From contig NZ_CP126101.1 of the NCBI RefSeq assembly GCF_030123245.1, positions 3,222,501-3,286,500 on the forward strand: DNA of 64,000 bases, given 5' to 3'. The notes under the pieces are model-generated. The model saw only the letters and a program-made list of their open reading frames with translations. It was not told the origin of the DNA and made no database searches. The translations under genes and the position numbers were made by a program. Below, in pieces: positions 45,280 to 55,021 of the stretch. This stretch comes from Lysinibacillus pakistanensis. Lineage in GTDB: Bacteria > Bacillota > Bacilli > Bacillales_A > Planococcaceae. Position 1 is the stretch's first letter, and the number at the start of each line of letters is the position of its first letter.

Positions 45280-46449
45280 ATGGATAAGAAACAAATTTTA
45301 ACGTTAACAATTTTATTATCGAATCTATTCATTGCCTTTTTAGGCATTGGTTTAGTTATTCCAGTGCTACCTACTATTATGAATGAGTTACATATTTCAG
45401 GCTCAGTTGTAGGTTACATGGTGGCAGCCTTTGCCATTACGCAACTTATTGTCTCACCTATTGCCGGTAAGCTAGTGGATAATATAGGCCGTAAAGTAAT
45501 GATTGTGGTAGGTCTTTTTATTTTTGGGCTTTCCGAGCTATTGTTTGGGATTGGTCGCACGATAGAAATTCTCTTTATCTCACGTATGCTAGGGGGCGTG
45601 AGTGCTGCCTTCATCATGCCAGCAGTAACAGCCTATATCGCTGACATTACTACATTATCACAGCGTTCAAAAGCACTAGGCTATATGAGTGCGGCTATAA
45701 GTACAGGCTTTATCATTGGTCCAGGAATTGGTGGATTTTTAGCTGAGTTCGGTACGCGTATACCGTTTTATGCTGCTGGTATACTTGGTTTTGTAGCGGC
45801 AATTCTGTCATTGATTTTGTTAAAAGAACCGACACGTTCTTTAGACGACCAAGAAGCTGCACCATCTATTTTAGGCAGTGTAAGACGAGTAATTAGTCCG
45901 CTGTATTTCATACCATTTGTGCTAATTTTCGTGCTTTCCTTTGGTCTAGCGGCATTTGAATCGCTCTTTAGTTTATTTGTAGATCATAAATTTTCATTTA
46001 CACCTTCAGATATCGCAATTATCATTACTGGGAGCGGGATAGTTGGTGCCCTTGCACAACTATTATTATTCGATTGGCTGACGAAAAAAATGGGTGAAAT
46101 TAATGTTATTCGTTATTCACTCATCCTCTCTGCTGCTCTTACTTTTGCGATGACCGTTGTAAGTCATTATTTTGCAATCTTATTTGTAACATTCTTCATT
46201 TTCGTAGGCTTTGATTTAATACGTCCTGCCGCTACCTCTTATTTATCCAAAATTGCCGGAAACGAGCAAGGTTTTGTGGGTGGTATGAACTCCATGTTCA
46301 CAAGCCTTGGAAATATATTTGGACCCATTTTAGGTGGCATCTTGTTTGATATTAATTTAAACTACCCCTACTATTTTGCAACAATCGTATTAACCCTTGG
46401 CGTTATCCTTGCTTTATTTTGGAGAAAGCCAAAGCATATTGAGCTATAA
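45280..46449 (+). CDS. MFS multidrug efflux pump (Bmr/Blt-like)
   Basis: 389 residues with 12 membrane helices. It starts with KKQILTLTILLSNLFIAFLG, has the loop 2-3 motif GKLVDNIGRKVMI, and the motif C-like GPGIGGFLAEFG of drug/proton antiporters. Likely substrates are cationic hydrophobic drugs, judged from family and regulator type. Confidence 0.9.
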   Translation: MDKKQILTLTILLSNLFIAFLGIGLVIPVLPTIMNELHISGSVVGYMVAAFAITQLIVSPIAGKLVDNIGRKVMIVVGLFIFGLSELLFGIGRTIEILFISRMLGGVSAAFIMPAVTAYIADITTLSQRSKALGYMSAAISTGFIIGPGIGGFLAEFGTRIPFYAAGILGFVAAILSLILLKEPTRSLDDQEAAPSILGSVRRVISPLYFIPFVLIFVLSFGLAAFESLFSLFVDHKFSFTPSDIAIIITGSGIVGALAQLLLFDWLTKKMGEINVIRYSLILSAALTFAMTVVSHYFAILFVTFFIFVGFDLIRPAATSYLSKIAGNEQGFVGGMNSMFTSLGNIFGPILGGILFDINLNYPYYFATIVLTLGVILALFWRKPKHIEL

Positions 46450-46479
46450 TGTATTGCTAAAACATTTCCTATTTAAAAG

Positions 46480-46511
46480 AAAAGGGCTGCCACTCTCGGC
46501 AACCCTTTTTT
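46480..46511. terminator. bidirectional terminator
   Basis: Stem AAAGGGCTGCC / GGCAACCCTTT between the MFS gene (plus) and the Asp23 gene (minus), with T/A runs on both sides. Confidence 0.85.
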
Positions 46512-46512
46512 G

Positions 46513-46923
46513 CTATTCGTGTACAGCAACCTCTTCTTTTTCAAAGTGAATGCCAGTAATGTGTACATTCACCTCTGCTGTTTCAAGTGCAGTCATATTA
46601 AAAATTGCCTGACGAATTTGACTTTGTACTTCCTTTGCTACCTTTGGAATAGCATGGCCATATTTCACAGAACAAAATACATCAATGGCAATTTCACCTG
46701 TTTCCGTCACACCCGATTTAATGCCTTTATTGTGCACTTTTTTACCGAAGCGCTCAACAACACCCGTTGCAATATTACCACGAGTTGAAGCAATGCCTTC
46801 AACCTCATTTACTGCGATTCCAGCCACAACTTCGATTACTTCCGCTGCTACTTCAATTTTCCCAAGTTCTTCTTTTCCAGAAGGTGTTGGTTGTACGAAA
46901 GATTGTCCTACTTTCTCAGCCAT
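46513..46923 (-). CDS. yqhY: Asp23/Gls24 family protein (YqhY-like)
   Basis: 136 residues with the Asp23 pattern GKIEVAAEVIEVVAGIAVNE and VNVHITGIHF. In B. subtilis the homologue follows accC directly and affects acetyl-CoA carboxylase. Here about 8.3 kb of accessory DNA lies between accC and this gene, so it needs its own promoter; a TATAAT lies near 46977-46982 on its strand. Confidence 0.88.
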   Translation of the reverse strand: MAEKVGQSFVQPTPSGKEELGKIEVAAEVIEVVAGIAVNEVEGIASTRGNIATGVVERFGKKVHNKGIKSGVTETGEIAIDVFCSVKYGHAIPKVAKEVQSQIRQAIFNMTALETAEVNVHITGIHFEKEEVAVHE

Positions 46924-47022
46924 ACAAATATCATCCTTTCCCTAACACATCACAAACCAATGCTGTTCTTACGCTTATTATACTATAAAAAGGAAGGTTT
47001 GGCTGTCGAAAGCCGCTTTAGC

Positions 47023-47090
47023 CGATAAATTAAAAATGTTGGGCGATAAAACTTAATTTTTTTCGATAACTATAAAAATTCTATCGATAA
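47023..47090. repeat. four CGATAA repeats at 20-21-bp spacing
   Basis: CGATAA starts at 47023, 47044, 47064 and 47085 (steps 21, 20, 21), two helical turns apart. It lies in the gap between the divergent Asp23 gene and the unknown two-gene module. The spacing puts all copies on one face of the DNA, as in operator arrays. In the rest of 46924-47325 I see nothing else I can name. Confidence 0.55.
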
Positions 47091-47325
47091 CATCAAATTA
47101 CTTCTCTATAAAATAAAAAGAAAGACATCTTTGAGTATTTCTTCACTTTAAAAGTAGGAAGTCTATAAATGCAGACGGAAAAACCACCTAAATACCAATC
47201 CCTAATAATGAAGAATTTTAACTAATAAAGATTTTTTTAGGTAGGATGTTATATCGAAGAGGCTCACCTCATATAGTGGTTTGGTGAAAGCTTTGCTATC
47301 ACAATTAAGTATAGGGGGAAGTACA

Positions 47326-49530
47326 GTGGAAAATGAACAAAATAGGTTATTGACAGCAACAGATTTACAAGATGGGGACAATACTCAAAGCTTTGCAGAC
47401 AAGCTATATGAACAGATTACTTCCGTTATTGGTGGCAGTAATGCAAATCAATTTTTTTGTATGAGCCTTCCCGGGACGTTAATTAGTGCCTCGCAGTATG
47501 CCTATGACATTGACAATAACGAGCCGAAGCCTGCCTTTGTTAGAGCCAATGAATCAAAGCTTGTCAATAAATTATTTGATGCCTGTCAGATGACAGCCTC
47601 TGATAATGGGCGTCACTTATCAACCCAGTATAAAACCGCACTGGATATGCTTACGCCTAAATTAAATAGTAAGCTTTTTGAGGCAAAAAACAAACTGCGA
47701 GAAGTACTAATGACGCCATATCCTTATAATTTTGGTGATGGCAAGCAGGATGTACTTACGCTTGAACAAGTATTCTACCGATTGTATAGCGATTATGTAG
47801 AGGCAAAGCAAGCATGGGCTGAAAAGCAGGTGGCAAAGAAAAATGAGCTTGCGAAAAAGTACCCAGAGCAGACAGCCGAAGATTACAAGCAACGTAATAA
47901 TGAATTTTTAGATTGGTATGAAATAACAGCAGAGGCAGAAGTACTTGGAGTAGAGGAAAAACTCGGTAAAGTATTGAGTGTCTTTTCCCCAGGTGATATG
48001 GAAATTATTAATGGTATTTTAGATAGTGGTGTAGGGCGTGAGATTGCTGAGGCTCGTTCTACAATTGCCAATGTAGGAAAGATGAATCCTGATGGTGGAC
48101 ATGTTTATCCTGTACAGCTTTATCCAGAGAATTGGTTTACATTATTGAATACCTCCTTTACATCTGTTGACTTACTTGAAAGTCCTGCAGCATTAGCACA
48201 GCAGTTGGCCCTATTAGTAGCTCAACGTAGCAATATTACAAGTAATATTAACTCATTTTTAGCAATTATCCCAGATGAAACAGAGGTACAAGCATTAAAA
48301 GAGGCTTATGAAAAAAGTGATACAGCGTTTAAAGCGTCTCTTGAAGCATTGCAGAAAACGTATGCTAATACAACACTTGATATGTTAAAAACATTGGTCG
48401 ATATAATGGCTTCCCAAGGATTACAGGAAGTCACAACCGTCTTACCTTCAACAGTTATGCGCATTTTTGGCGTTGAAAATGACAAAGTAAAAGATCTGCT
48501 TGACAAACTTAGTGCTAACTTTAAGGACTGTTTAACTGCACAAAATGATTTAATTGACAAGGCACAAAAGGCAACAAGCGCTGCGATGCAATATTTCGAA
48601 AAGAACAATAAGCTTCAATTCAAATCCATGCTTTCTCCATTACAGCAGCAGCTTGACAATACAAATCAAGATATTGAGGCATTAAAAGAGAAAATAAGAC
48701 TTGCCACTGTTTTACAATCTTCCAAGGAGGCCAATAAGCAAGAGGATGAAAATGAAGTTGCACCAAATCATGTACCAGAAAACTTTACACAAATTATTCT
48801 CACATCAAGCTTAAAAGAAGCGAATCAAGCTTCCTCTTCCTATGCTTCAGCCTCTTCCTCTAACTACGGTGTATCCTTTTTCTTTGGAGGCTATTCCAGT
48901 AGCTCTAGTCATAAGGAAGCAATCAGTAATGCATTCGCTAGTAGCTCAGAGATGTCGATCCAAATTGGCCTATCTGTGGCAAAGGTACAAATTGGACGAG
49001 AATGGTTTAATCCTGGAGTCTTTTTATTGACAGAGGATATGTATAATACATCAAGCAAATCCATTGCGCCATCGAAAGATTATCAAGATTTTTCAAAGGA
49101 TCGCTTTAAGGAAATGAATCAATGTGTTTTCCCATGCTTCCCTACGGCATTTGTTATTGCGCGAGATGTCACTATTAAATTTACTTCTGCAACCGCAATA
49201 TCAAATTCATTTGCACAAAGTGTTGAGGATCATTCAGCAAGTGGCGGAGGCTTCTTTATTTTCGGTGGAAGCAGGTCTTCTTCCTCATCCTCAGCCCAAA
49301 GTAATTCCAGTGTGCAATCCTCTGCTAATAGCGTAACGGTGCGCTTTACGAACCCACAAATTTTAGGCTATTATCTTGAAGCAACACCAGCAGATAAAAG
49401 TGTCAGCATTAACAATACAGAGGCAAGCAGTAATACTGATTTCATCTCTATTTTTGAGTTCGTCACGAAATTCCAAGAAATGTTAGATGATTACAATAAA
49501 AAATATAATAAACAGACTTTAAACTTATAG
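47326..49530 (+). CDS. unknown large protein with helical N-half and Ser-rich loops
   Basis: 734 residues from the GTG at 47326, seven bases after AGGGGGA; an upstream frame opening at 47281 has no ribosome site. Residues about 1-460 are mostly helical with coiled coils (QDIEALKEKIRLATV). The C-terminal half has two similar segments with Ser-rich loops around FFFGGYSSSSS and FFIFGGSRSSSSSS, separated by GREWFNPGVFLL and FPTAFVIARDVTIKF. No signal peptide. The duplicated Ser-rich loops look like pore-former or assembly loops, but this is only a shape argument. Followed five bases later by a second unknown gene. Confidence 0.75.
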   Translation: MENEQNRLLTATDLQDGDNTQSFADKLYEQITSVIGGSNANQFFCMSLPGTLISASQYAYDIDNNEPKPAFVRANESKLVNKLFDACQMTASDNGRHLSTQYKTALDMLTPKLNSKLFEAKNKLREVLMTPYPYNFGDGKQDVLTLEQVFYRLYSDYVEAKQAWAEKQVAKKNELAKKYPEQTAEDYKQRNNEFLDWYEITAEAEVLGVEEKLGKVLSVFSPGDMEIINGILDSGVGREIAEARSTIANVGKMNPDGGHVYPVQLYPENWFTLLNTSFTSVDLLESPAALAQQLALLVAQRSNITSNINSFLAIIPDETEVQALKEAYEKSDTAFKASLEALQKTYANTTLDMLKTLVDIMASQGLQEVTTVLPSTVMRIFGVENDKVKDLLDKLSANFKDCLTAQNDLIDKAQKATSAAMQYFEKNNKLQFKSMLSPLQQQLDNTNQDIEALKEKIRLATVLQSSKEANKQEDENEVAPNHVPENFTQIILTSSLKEANQASSSYASASSSNYGVSFFFGGYSSSSSHKEAISNAFASSSEMSIQIGLSVAKVQIGREWFNPGVFLLTEDMYNTSSKSIAPSKDYQDFSKDRFKEMNQCVFPCFPTAFVIARDVTIKFTSATAISNSFAQSVEDHSASGGGFFIFGGSRSSSSSSAQSNSSVQSSANSVTVRFTNPQILGYYLEATPADKSVSINNTEASSNTDFISIFEFVTKFQEMLDDYNKKYNKQTLNL

Positions 49531-49541
49531 GAGGAATGAGA

Positions 49542-50159
49542 ATGTTTGCTAATATGCCAACGACAGTAGATGGTGCTAAATTGCAATTAACACAGGAGCA
49601 GGAAGCGAAATTCCGAGTAGTTTATCGTAAAACACAGGATGAGCAAGGAGCTTATTTTGCTGATTTATGGAACCCAGAGATCGACTATACAGATGAATTT
49701 ATCATTGTCCCTTTAAGATCGGTATATGATGGTGTAACAGATCCTCTTGCTATCGGCACAAAGTTTGCTAATGTGGAGGGTAGTACAGATGATCCGAAGC
49801 ATGGAGAGAAATCTTGGATTCAATTGCTGCTAAAGTATTTGCCAGCAGGTGATGTGGATTCTTGCTGTGCGGAGCATAATAAAATTTATGTAGGAGATTC
49901 ACAAGATGAAAGTGATGATAAAACAAAGAAATTTTCCTGTGGTGGCACATTAGTAGGCGGTCATGTGATTTTACAAGCAACCAACTCAAGTACAGTTGAT
50001 GAAGGTAGTAATGTACACCTATTACCGATTTGTAATTCGCATAATACATTTCGCTATTCAGGTAGGACTGGTGCAGGCTACTATATGAAATTAGCGCGCC
50101 AAATGAAAGCAGTAAAATTAAAATCGTATTTTCAACTATCTGCATTAGTAGAGGAATAA
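49542..50159 (+). CDS. unknown protein with CGG...GGH...PICNSHN motif
   Basis: 205 residues from the ATG at 49542 (AGGAGG seven bases upstream; an ATG two codons earlier is too close). CCAEHN, then CGGTLVGGHVI and LLPICNSHNTF give a Cys/His set like a treble-clef or HNH-type metal site. No full HNH signature is present, so nuclease activity is a guess. It forms an operon with the 734-residue gene and ends at a hairpin. Confidence 0.7.
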   Translation: MFANMPTTVDGAKLQLTQEQEAKFRVVYRKTQDEQGAYFADLWNPEIDYTDEFIIVPLRSVYDGVTDPLAIGTKFANVEGSTDDPKHGEKSWIQLLLKYLPAGDVDSCCAEHNKIYVGDSQDESDDKTKKFSCGGTLVGGHVILQATNSSTVDEGSNVHLLPICNSHNTFRYSGRTGAGYYMKLARQMKAVKLKSYFQLSALVEE

Positions 50160-50223
50160 TCATAATGTTTGGATACGGCTGATACAAAGGCGTATCCAAT
50201 AATAAAAAGTGAATTATAACATA

Positions 50224-50258
50224 AAAGACCTCCTAGCTACTAAAGGTTAGGAGGTTTG
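50224..50258. terminator. hairpin terminator
   Basis: Stem ACCTCCTA / TAGGAGGT. On the minus strand it is followed by CTTTTA and stands behind the accC relic, like the accC terminator at 55159-55196; on the plus strand it ends the two-gene module. Confidence 0.6.
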
Positions 50259-50276
50259 ACAGTTAAGAATGCTAAC

Positions 50277-50327
50277 TTACTTTTTTTCTGCTACAACCAA
50301 TACTGTATTTTTTTCAAGGAACTTATA
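50277..50327 (-). pseudogene. relic of the accC 3' end
   Basis: Translates as YKFLEKNTVLVVAEKK plus stop, matching the AccC C-terminus [17 protein letters not shown] at most positions; the DNA matches even better (AAGTTCCTTGAA ... GTATTGG.TGTAGC). An in-frame stop precedes it. It marks a second, diverged accC end about 5 kb from the intact gene. Confidence 0.65.
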
Positions 50328-50510
50328 TTACTTAATTTCCAATGCATTAACCTTACAAATAGAGCCATCTCAGAACGCTATTGGATACTCCCCTCTCCTC
50401 CCTTCCATAATTGACAGTCGCCAAAGGAATCGAAGAAATTCTCATAATAAAATGGAATGCGACATGTTCCCTTCCTACTATATTTTTTGTTTTGCACTTC
50501 TACTTTTAAT

Positions 50511-50765
50511 CTACATTTTTATGAAATTAGCCATTACCCCTCTTTTCCTTTTTTCCAAAAACCAAAAGACTACTGTCAACATTAATAAAAATACAGGAAT
50601 CAAACCAATATACTTCCAAGCATTGTTTGCTCCAAAAAAATAATAGGAGGCAACTGGCATCGATGAAATTGTACTTATAAGCATATAAACCCACGAAAGC
50701 TTAACTACTCCTAGAACGAAGGCAAAAATTACGATAACAAAGGAAACGCTCCAAAGTATTAGCAT
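50511..50765 (-). CDS. small membrane protein
   Basis: 84 residues with three hydrophobic segments and a basic C-terminal end (EKRKRG). GAAAGGAGG precedes the ATG. Not recognised. Confidence 0.6.
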   Translation of the reverse strand: MLILWSVSFVIVIFAFVLGVVKLSWVYMLISTISSMPVASYYFFGANNAWKYIGLIPVFLLMLTVVFWFLEKRKRGVMANFIKM

Positions 50766-51058
50766 TCACATCCTCCTTTCACTATTTAACGTAAGCTAAA
50801 TGGAAAAAACCCCTATAATTTTACACAAAATATTTCATTATTTGTTCCGAAATCTCATCCTGAGCACATTTTCTTGATCACCTGTTATGCTTGCCTAAAA
50901 AACACTAAATAATGGGGCATTTATTGGCTACTGTAATTGTGAATCTCAACGTTTATATATTACCACTTAGACTTTATAATGTTACAATTATTTGTAGATA
51001 AAATTTTCAGCTAGTAAGGAAAAAGGCAGTTCTTTAAATGGAGATAGGGAGAAAATTT
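50766..51058. other. intergenic gap
   Basis: AT-rich, no gene seen. The stretch GTGAATCTCAACG with following AT-rich DNA and TTTTCAGCTAGT (about 50938-51014) resembles 51419-51507, so the two small plus-strand genes that follow have related upstream regions. Confidence 0.4.
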
Positions 51059-51256
51059 ATGAAGATTATATTATTTAAATTATTTATAGTAGTAACGTTT
51101 ATCTATTGTTGTGGATATATTATATTCGATTTCCCTTCCGATACATTTGTTATGCGTGCGGTTAAAGGTGTAATGTCGATGGTTTTTTCTTGTAGTCTAC
51201 TGTTCTTTTTAATTAAAATTCTTGATAAGAAACAGAAAAAAGAGCTGAAAGAATAA
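51059..51256 (+). CDS. small two-helix membrane protein
   Basis: 65 residues from the ATG at 51059, seven bases after AGGGAG. Two membrane segments and a Lys-rich tail (KKQKKELKE). Not recognised. Confidence 0.55.
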   Translation: MKIILFKLFIVVTFIYCCGYIIFDFPSDTFVMRAVKGVMSMVFSCSLLFFLIKILDKKQKKELKE

Positions 51257-51531
51257 TGATTTTGGCTAATTATTTCCTTTTCTAAATCAAAACCTTAGCC
51301 ATCACATGCCATTTTAGAGTTTGTGCATGAAAACACAAAGTCCTTTTGTTTATGCTCTATAATTTTACAGGAACATTCCGAAAGCTTCATATAAAGCGCT
51401 ATAGCAACTGTTAGTAACGGTGAATCTCATTCATTTCATTTTTACCCTTATTTTACCAATATATAATTTTCTATGTTACAATCTTATTGGTGACATTTTC
51501 AGTTAGATGAGGGGAGGCAGATGAAAATACA

Positions 51532-51903
51532 TTGAAAAAAATTTTTTTAGTGTTTTTGTCAGTAATTTTATTAACATCATGTAATTCATCAACGTTAAGT
51601 ATTAGTGAAATTGAGATTGTTCCAGATAAAGTGCAAAAGGTAATTGATGATAAATATACGCTTCAAAAAATCAATGTAGTAGATAAGAATATTTCCTATA
51701 TCGTTTTTCGCTCAAAAGGAAAAGTTACAACAGATCTTGAAGCGTAAGGTGACACATTAATAGTAAAATTAGATGTTACGAATCAACAAGATAATGCAAT
51801 AACACAGCATGTCTATAAATTAACGTTAGACCCTGATATTGATACCATTGATATTCACATCAATGGTAAATCTACAACTATTGATAATTTAATAGGGATA
51901 TAA
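51532..51903 (+). pseudogene. lipoprotein gene broken by an in-frame stop
   Basis: TTG start, signal peptide and lipobox LLTSC (Cys at residue 17). The frame stops at TAA (51745-51747) but the same frame continues sensibly (GDTLIVKLDVTNQQDNAITQ ... NLIGI) to 51903. A single CAA-to-TAA change would explain it. The ribosome site GGGGAGG is far from the TTG, so the start may be damaged too. Confidence 0.65.
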
Positions 51904-52131
51904 GATGGTAAAAAAGATATTAATTTACAAAGGCTTCATGATAGGACTTGTGCATATGATTTGACTCATTTACACAAGCCCTTCGTTTTGCTCTCTTCAG
52001 TAACAGTGATCACAGGTAATTCACTTGACTGAAAAGGGCTTCATATTTCATTTTATTAATTCGGTAATAATTATTAATATACAAATTCCCTCGGCGGATT
52101 GATGAGATAAGCTTTTCCAATCTTTCCATTT

Positions 52132-52690
52132 CTAATTATATAAATCACTGGTAATCATCTTTTTCACAGTTACGATTGTAAAACTTAATCCTACTAAGCC
52201 TAATAAAATAGCTACAATTGGAAGTGATATTAATCCTGCTGTTTGCCCTTGTGAGTTTGAGACAGTTGCTGTAATAATAATTGCTGTGACAATTGTAGCT
52301 ATTATTGAATTTCTCCATATACCGACAGTCAAAGGAATCATTCCCCAAAAAATTGCGGAAAGAATTATCATCATTTGAATAGCCAAATTTTCGAAATGAT
52401 AAGTTATATAGGACATTTGTTTACTTAATAAAAAATACTTATATGTTGAAAGATGCTAGATAATATGTAGAAAGCAAACATACTTCCAAAGATTACAGCA
52501 ATTTTTGCATAGATAAGTTTTGCCCGATCAATTGGATATCTAAAAAGTAAAGCGATTGTCCTATTCTGGTATTCTTCAATTATAATTTTTGCGATTAGAA
52601 CTCCCTGCCAAATGATAAAAACAGCCCTTAACAGCATACCGGCAACTGCAATTGTGCTAAGTTTTATTTCGGGAAAGCAACACTTTACTA
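52132..52690 (-). pseudogene. ABC-2 type permease remnant
   Basis: Two frames encode consecutive parts of one permease: IAKIIIEEYQNRTIALLFRY ... (52425-52637) and SYITYHFENLAIQMMIILSA ... (52132-52416). They are joined by a one-base shift in a T run near 52430. The N-terminal half is missing. Confidence 0.65.
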
Positions 52691-52854
52691 GATTTTGTTG
52701 TACCAGCCAGAATAAGTCCAGTTGCTACAACAGTATTAGTCGTCACGCTAATTTTTCGTATAGATTCTGAGCGTGCACATTTCAAGGCTGTTTCCGCTAC
52801 TCCTACGCTCCCTTCTAATAATTTTTCACATAAATGAATGGTTGTATTAAGCAT
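52657..52854 (-). CDS. short frame between IS30 and permease relics
   Basis: 65 residues (LEGSVGVAETALKCARSESI ...). Its ATG overlaps the stop of the IS30 fragment. It may be the end of a lost gene joined here by deletion. Not recognised. Confidence 0.25.
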   Translation of the reverse strand: MLNTTIHLCEKLLEGSVGVAETALKCARSESIRKISVTTNTVVATGLILAGTTKSSKVLLSRNKT

Positions 52855-53000
52855 TATTTTCCGGTGTGGTATTTTATTTCTCTGGAAATCGTAGAAGGTT
52901 GACGATTTAAGAGTTTCGCTATTTTACGAATCGGATAATCAAGTTCTAGGTATGTTTCTATTTTTACACGTTCTGATATGGTAAGATGGGTATAGCTCAT
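52854..53000 (-). mobile_element. IS30-family transposase, N-terminal fragment
   Basis: 48 codons: MSYTHLTISERVKIETYLEL ... and RQPSTISREIKYH, the HTH_38 start of IS30 transposases. It is cut off after the helix-turn-helix. The catalytic part is absent. Confidence 0.75.
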
Positions 53001-53165
53001 AACGATTCCTCCGTTTGAATGTTTGTGTGGTAACTACATTCTACACGAGGTCGTTATGGGCTTCCTTTATATTGACTTCTGGGTGTTGCACTTAATATTA
53101 CAATCCGTCAACATAAAAAAGAAAAGATGACTTTTATAGTCACCTTTTCACTTGTAAGTAGCAAT

Positions 53166-54674
53166 TTAGTTATTGAATTTTTGTTCGTAACGGTGGAAGA
53201 ATGCCACTGTGTGCGCTCTTGCTAGAGAATCATTTGGTTTAAACTCTTCATTTGTTTTAGTAGTTGTTAAACCATTATCACGAAGGAATTTAATAGCTTC
53301 TGACTGAGATACAGTCTTACCATAATGCATTGAAGCTAAGATACGAGCGAAGTTACCCCGTGTGATATCCTTACCTGCAATGGCTTGTTTGGATGCTGTG
53401 TTTGCACCTAGAACTGGTAGAGAGTATTTTGTAGCCAGTTGGTAGTTTTTGTCTCCATACCATGAAGTATTAGCTATCGTTGAAGCTAGTTCTGATGGTT
53501 TGAAGTAACGAAATAGGATAGATAACATTTGGTTTTCCGTTAAGTTATTGTACGGTTTAAGTAAGTTTTCGTACTTACCTGTTGATGGGTTTTTCACGTT
53601 TGGGTCTCCACTGATGATACCGATGTTGACTGCCCACTTAAAATCCTCAGCCCAGTATTGGTTTGCATTGTAATCAGCAAACTTTGATACATCAACGTTA
53701 CCCGTTGTTGGCGGTGTTACCGGAGGTGTTGGCGTTGAAGCTGAGTAGTTTAAATAACTTGATGCTACATACCCCTCTGTCCCGTCACTTCTTTTCACAG
53801 GATACCAAACAAAATGGTTTTTCTTCGTTGATACTTTTTCATATTCAAAAGGACCCGTAATGGTAACAATTTCGCCTTCACGTAAAGTACTAAAAGGACT
53901 ATCCATAGAAGGTCTTGTCCTAAATTTTACATTAGTAGTTGTTGCACTAACTTTTTGATTTGTTTCAAAAAAATACTTTGATTTTGTTAATGGTAAATCA
54001 AAAGGATAGTTCATCGCTGAAAATTTAATATTTTCCCTGCTGTTAGAGTCATATTGAAAATGTTCGCGTAAAAAAGGAAGTTCTGTTAAGTGTATTAATT
54101 CCATTTTATCAATAATTTGCAGAATTCTTTCTTGATAGGCATTTGCATTTCTTTCACCAGTTGCTTGGACAATTGGACTATTTACTGGCTTAGTACCGTT
54201 ATAAGCCATGATAGCGAAGTACCAATGTTCCAGTACATCTCTTTCCCCACCGTTGATGCTAGGTAAATCCTTCCGCTTAAACATATCATCTAGAGTCTTT
54301 ACACCAGCTTGAATATTATAGACAATATCGCTTTTTAGTCTATCTTGATTGTAGCCAGCTTGATTTGTAATTTGCATAATGCCAATTCCATTATCAGCTG
54401 TCACAATCGCTTCACCATTACTACCGAAATGACGCCAATTTCCACTTTCACCTTCTGCTATTGCCTTCACAATTTCAGGAGGAACATCATAACTCAGTGC
54501 TGTTTCGGTTAACAAACAGTTCATTGTGGAATAATCAGGGTTTTTTTTCGATGCCGAATCATACTCACATGTATTTTCAATATTATTAGCTAATACATTT
54601 TTATCTATATTTATAGATAGAGAGATGGCACCAATGGCAATAACACTAATCAATGGTTTCAATATCTTTTTCAT
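53166..54674 (-). CDS. secreted lytic transglycosylase with SH3b and SLH modules
   Basis: 502 residues. Signal peptide (1-30, LISVIAIGAISLSI). SLT-like domain (about 55-190) with EGESGNW, where Glu is the likely catalytic residue, and GIGIMQITN. A bacterial SH3 domain (about 240-315), a Pro/Thr linker (TPTPPVTPPTTG), and S-layer homology repeats (about 330-500). It should cleave peptidoglycan while anchored to the cell wall by the SLH part. It stands alone between decayed genes, so it may belong to the accessory insert. Confidence 0.85.
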   Translation of the reverse strand: MKKILKPLISVIAIGAISLSINIDKNVLANNIENTCEYDSASKKNPDYSTMNCLLTETALSYDVPPEIVKAIAEGESGNWRHFGSNGEAIVTADNGIGIMQITNQAGYNQDRLKSDIVYNIQAGVKTLDDMFKRKDLPSINGGERDVLEHWYFAIMAYNGTKPVNSPIVQATGERNANAYQERILQIIDKMELIHLTELPFLREHFQYDSNSRENIKFSAMNYPFDLPLTKSKYFFETNQKVSATTTNVKFRTRPSMDSPFSTLREGEIVTITGPFEYEKVSTKKNHFVWYPVKRSDGTEGYVASSYLNYSASTPTPPVTPPTTGNVDVSKFADYNANQYWAEDFKWAVNIGIISGDPNVKNPSTGKYENLLKPYNNLTENQMLSILFRYFKPSELASTIANTSWYGDKNYQLATKYSLPVLGANTASKQAIAGKDITRGNFARILASMHYGKTVSQSEAIKFLRDNGLTTTKTNEEFKPNDSLARAHTVAFFHRYEQKFNN

Positions 54675-55021
54675 ATCTGATTATTACACTTCCTTTCATA
54701 TTTTCTAAAGTTAAAAGATTCCATATATATGTTATCATAAACCCAATATTTGAGATAGGGGTAATAGTCAATGTTTCTATCATTTAACAGGATTGAGTGA
54801 TAAATGATAGCTCTAACATATATTGTTTAATTTTAATTCGGTGAAAAGGTTGTAGATAGTTGTTGGATTTTTACTTTTTTGTGAAATAGGTAAGCTTCCT
54901 AAAGTCCATTGTAACAAGCCCCAGCCAAATCCACCACTGTTGTTTCTATCGACGTTCATTTGCTTCAAAATCTTGCACTATATATAATAGAGGTTAAATA
55001 GACCTACTACTCTATTATTCC
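54675..55021. other. gap with a lysozyme-like relic
   Basis: Besides a 48-codon frame at 54813-54959 I see only AT-rich DNA. Confidence 0.4.
54813..54959 (-). pseudogene. possible lysozyme-like fragment
   Basis: 48 codons with SGGFGWGLLQWTLGSLP, which recalls the GxGxxQWT core of phage tail lysozymes. There is no good ribosome site and nothing of the rest of the domain. Confidence 0.3.

Noticed and set aside
49768..50199. 143-codon minus-strand frame opposite the 205-residue gene
   Set aside because: Leu/Tyr/His-rich shadow with no ribosome site; the plus frame has AGGAGG and follows the 734-residue gene.
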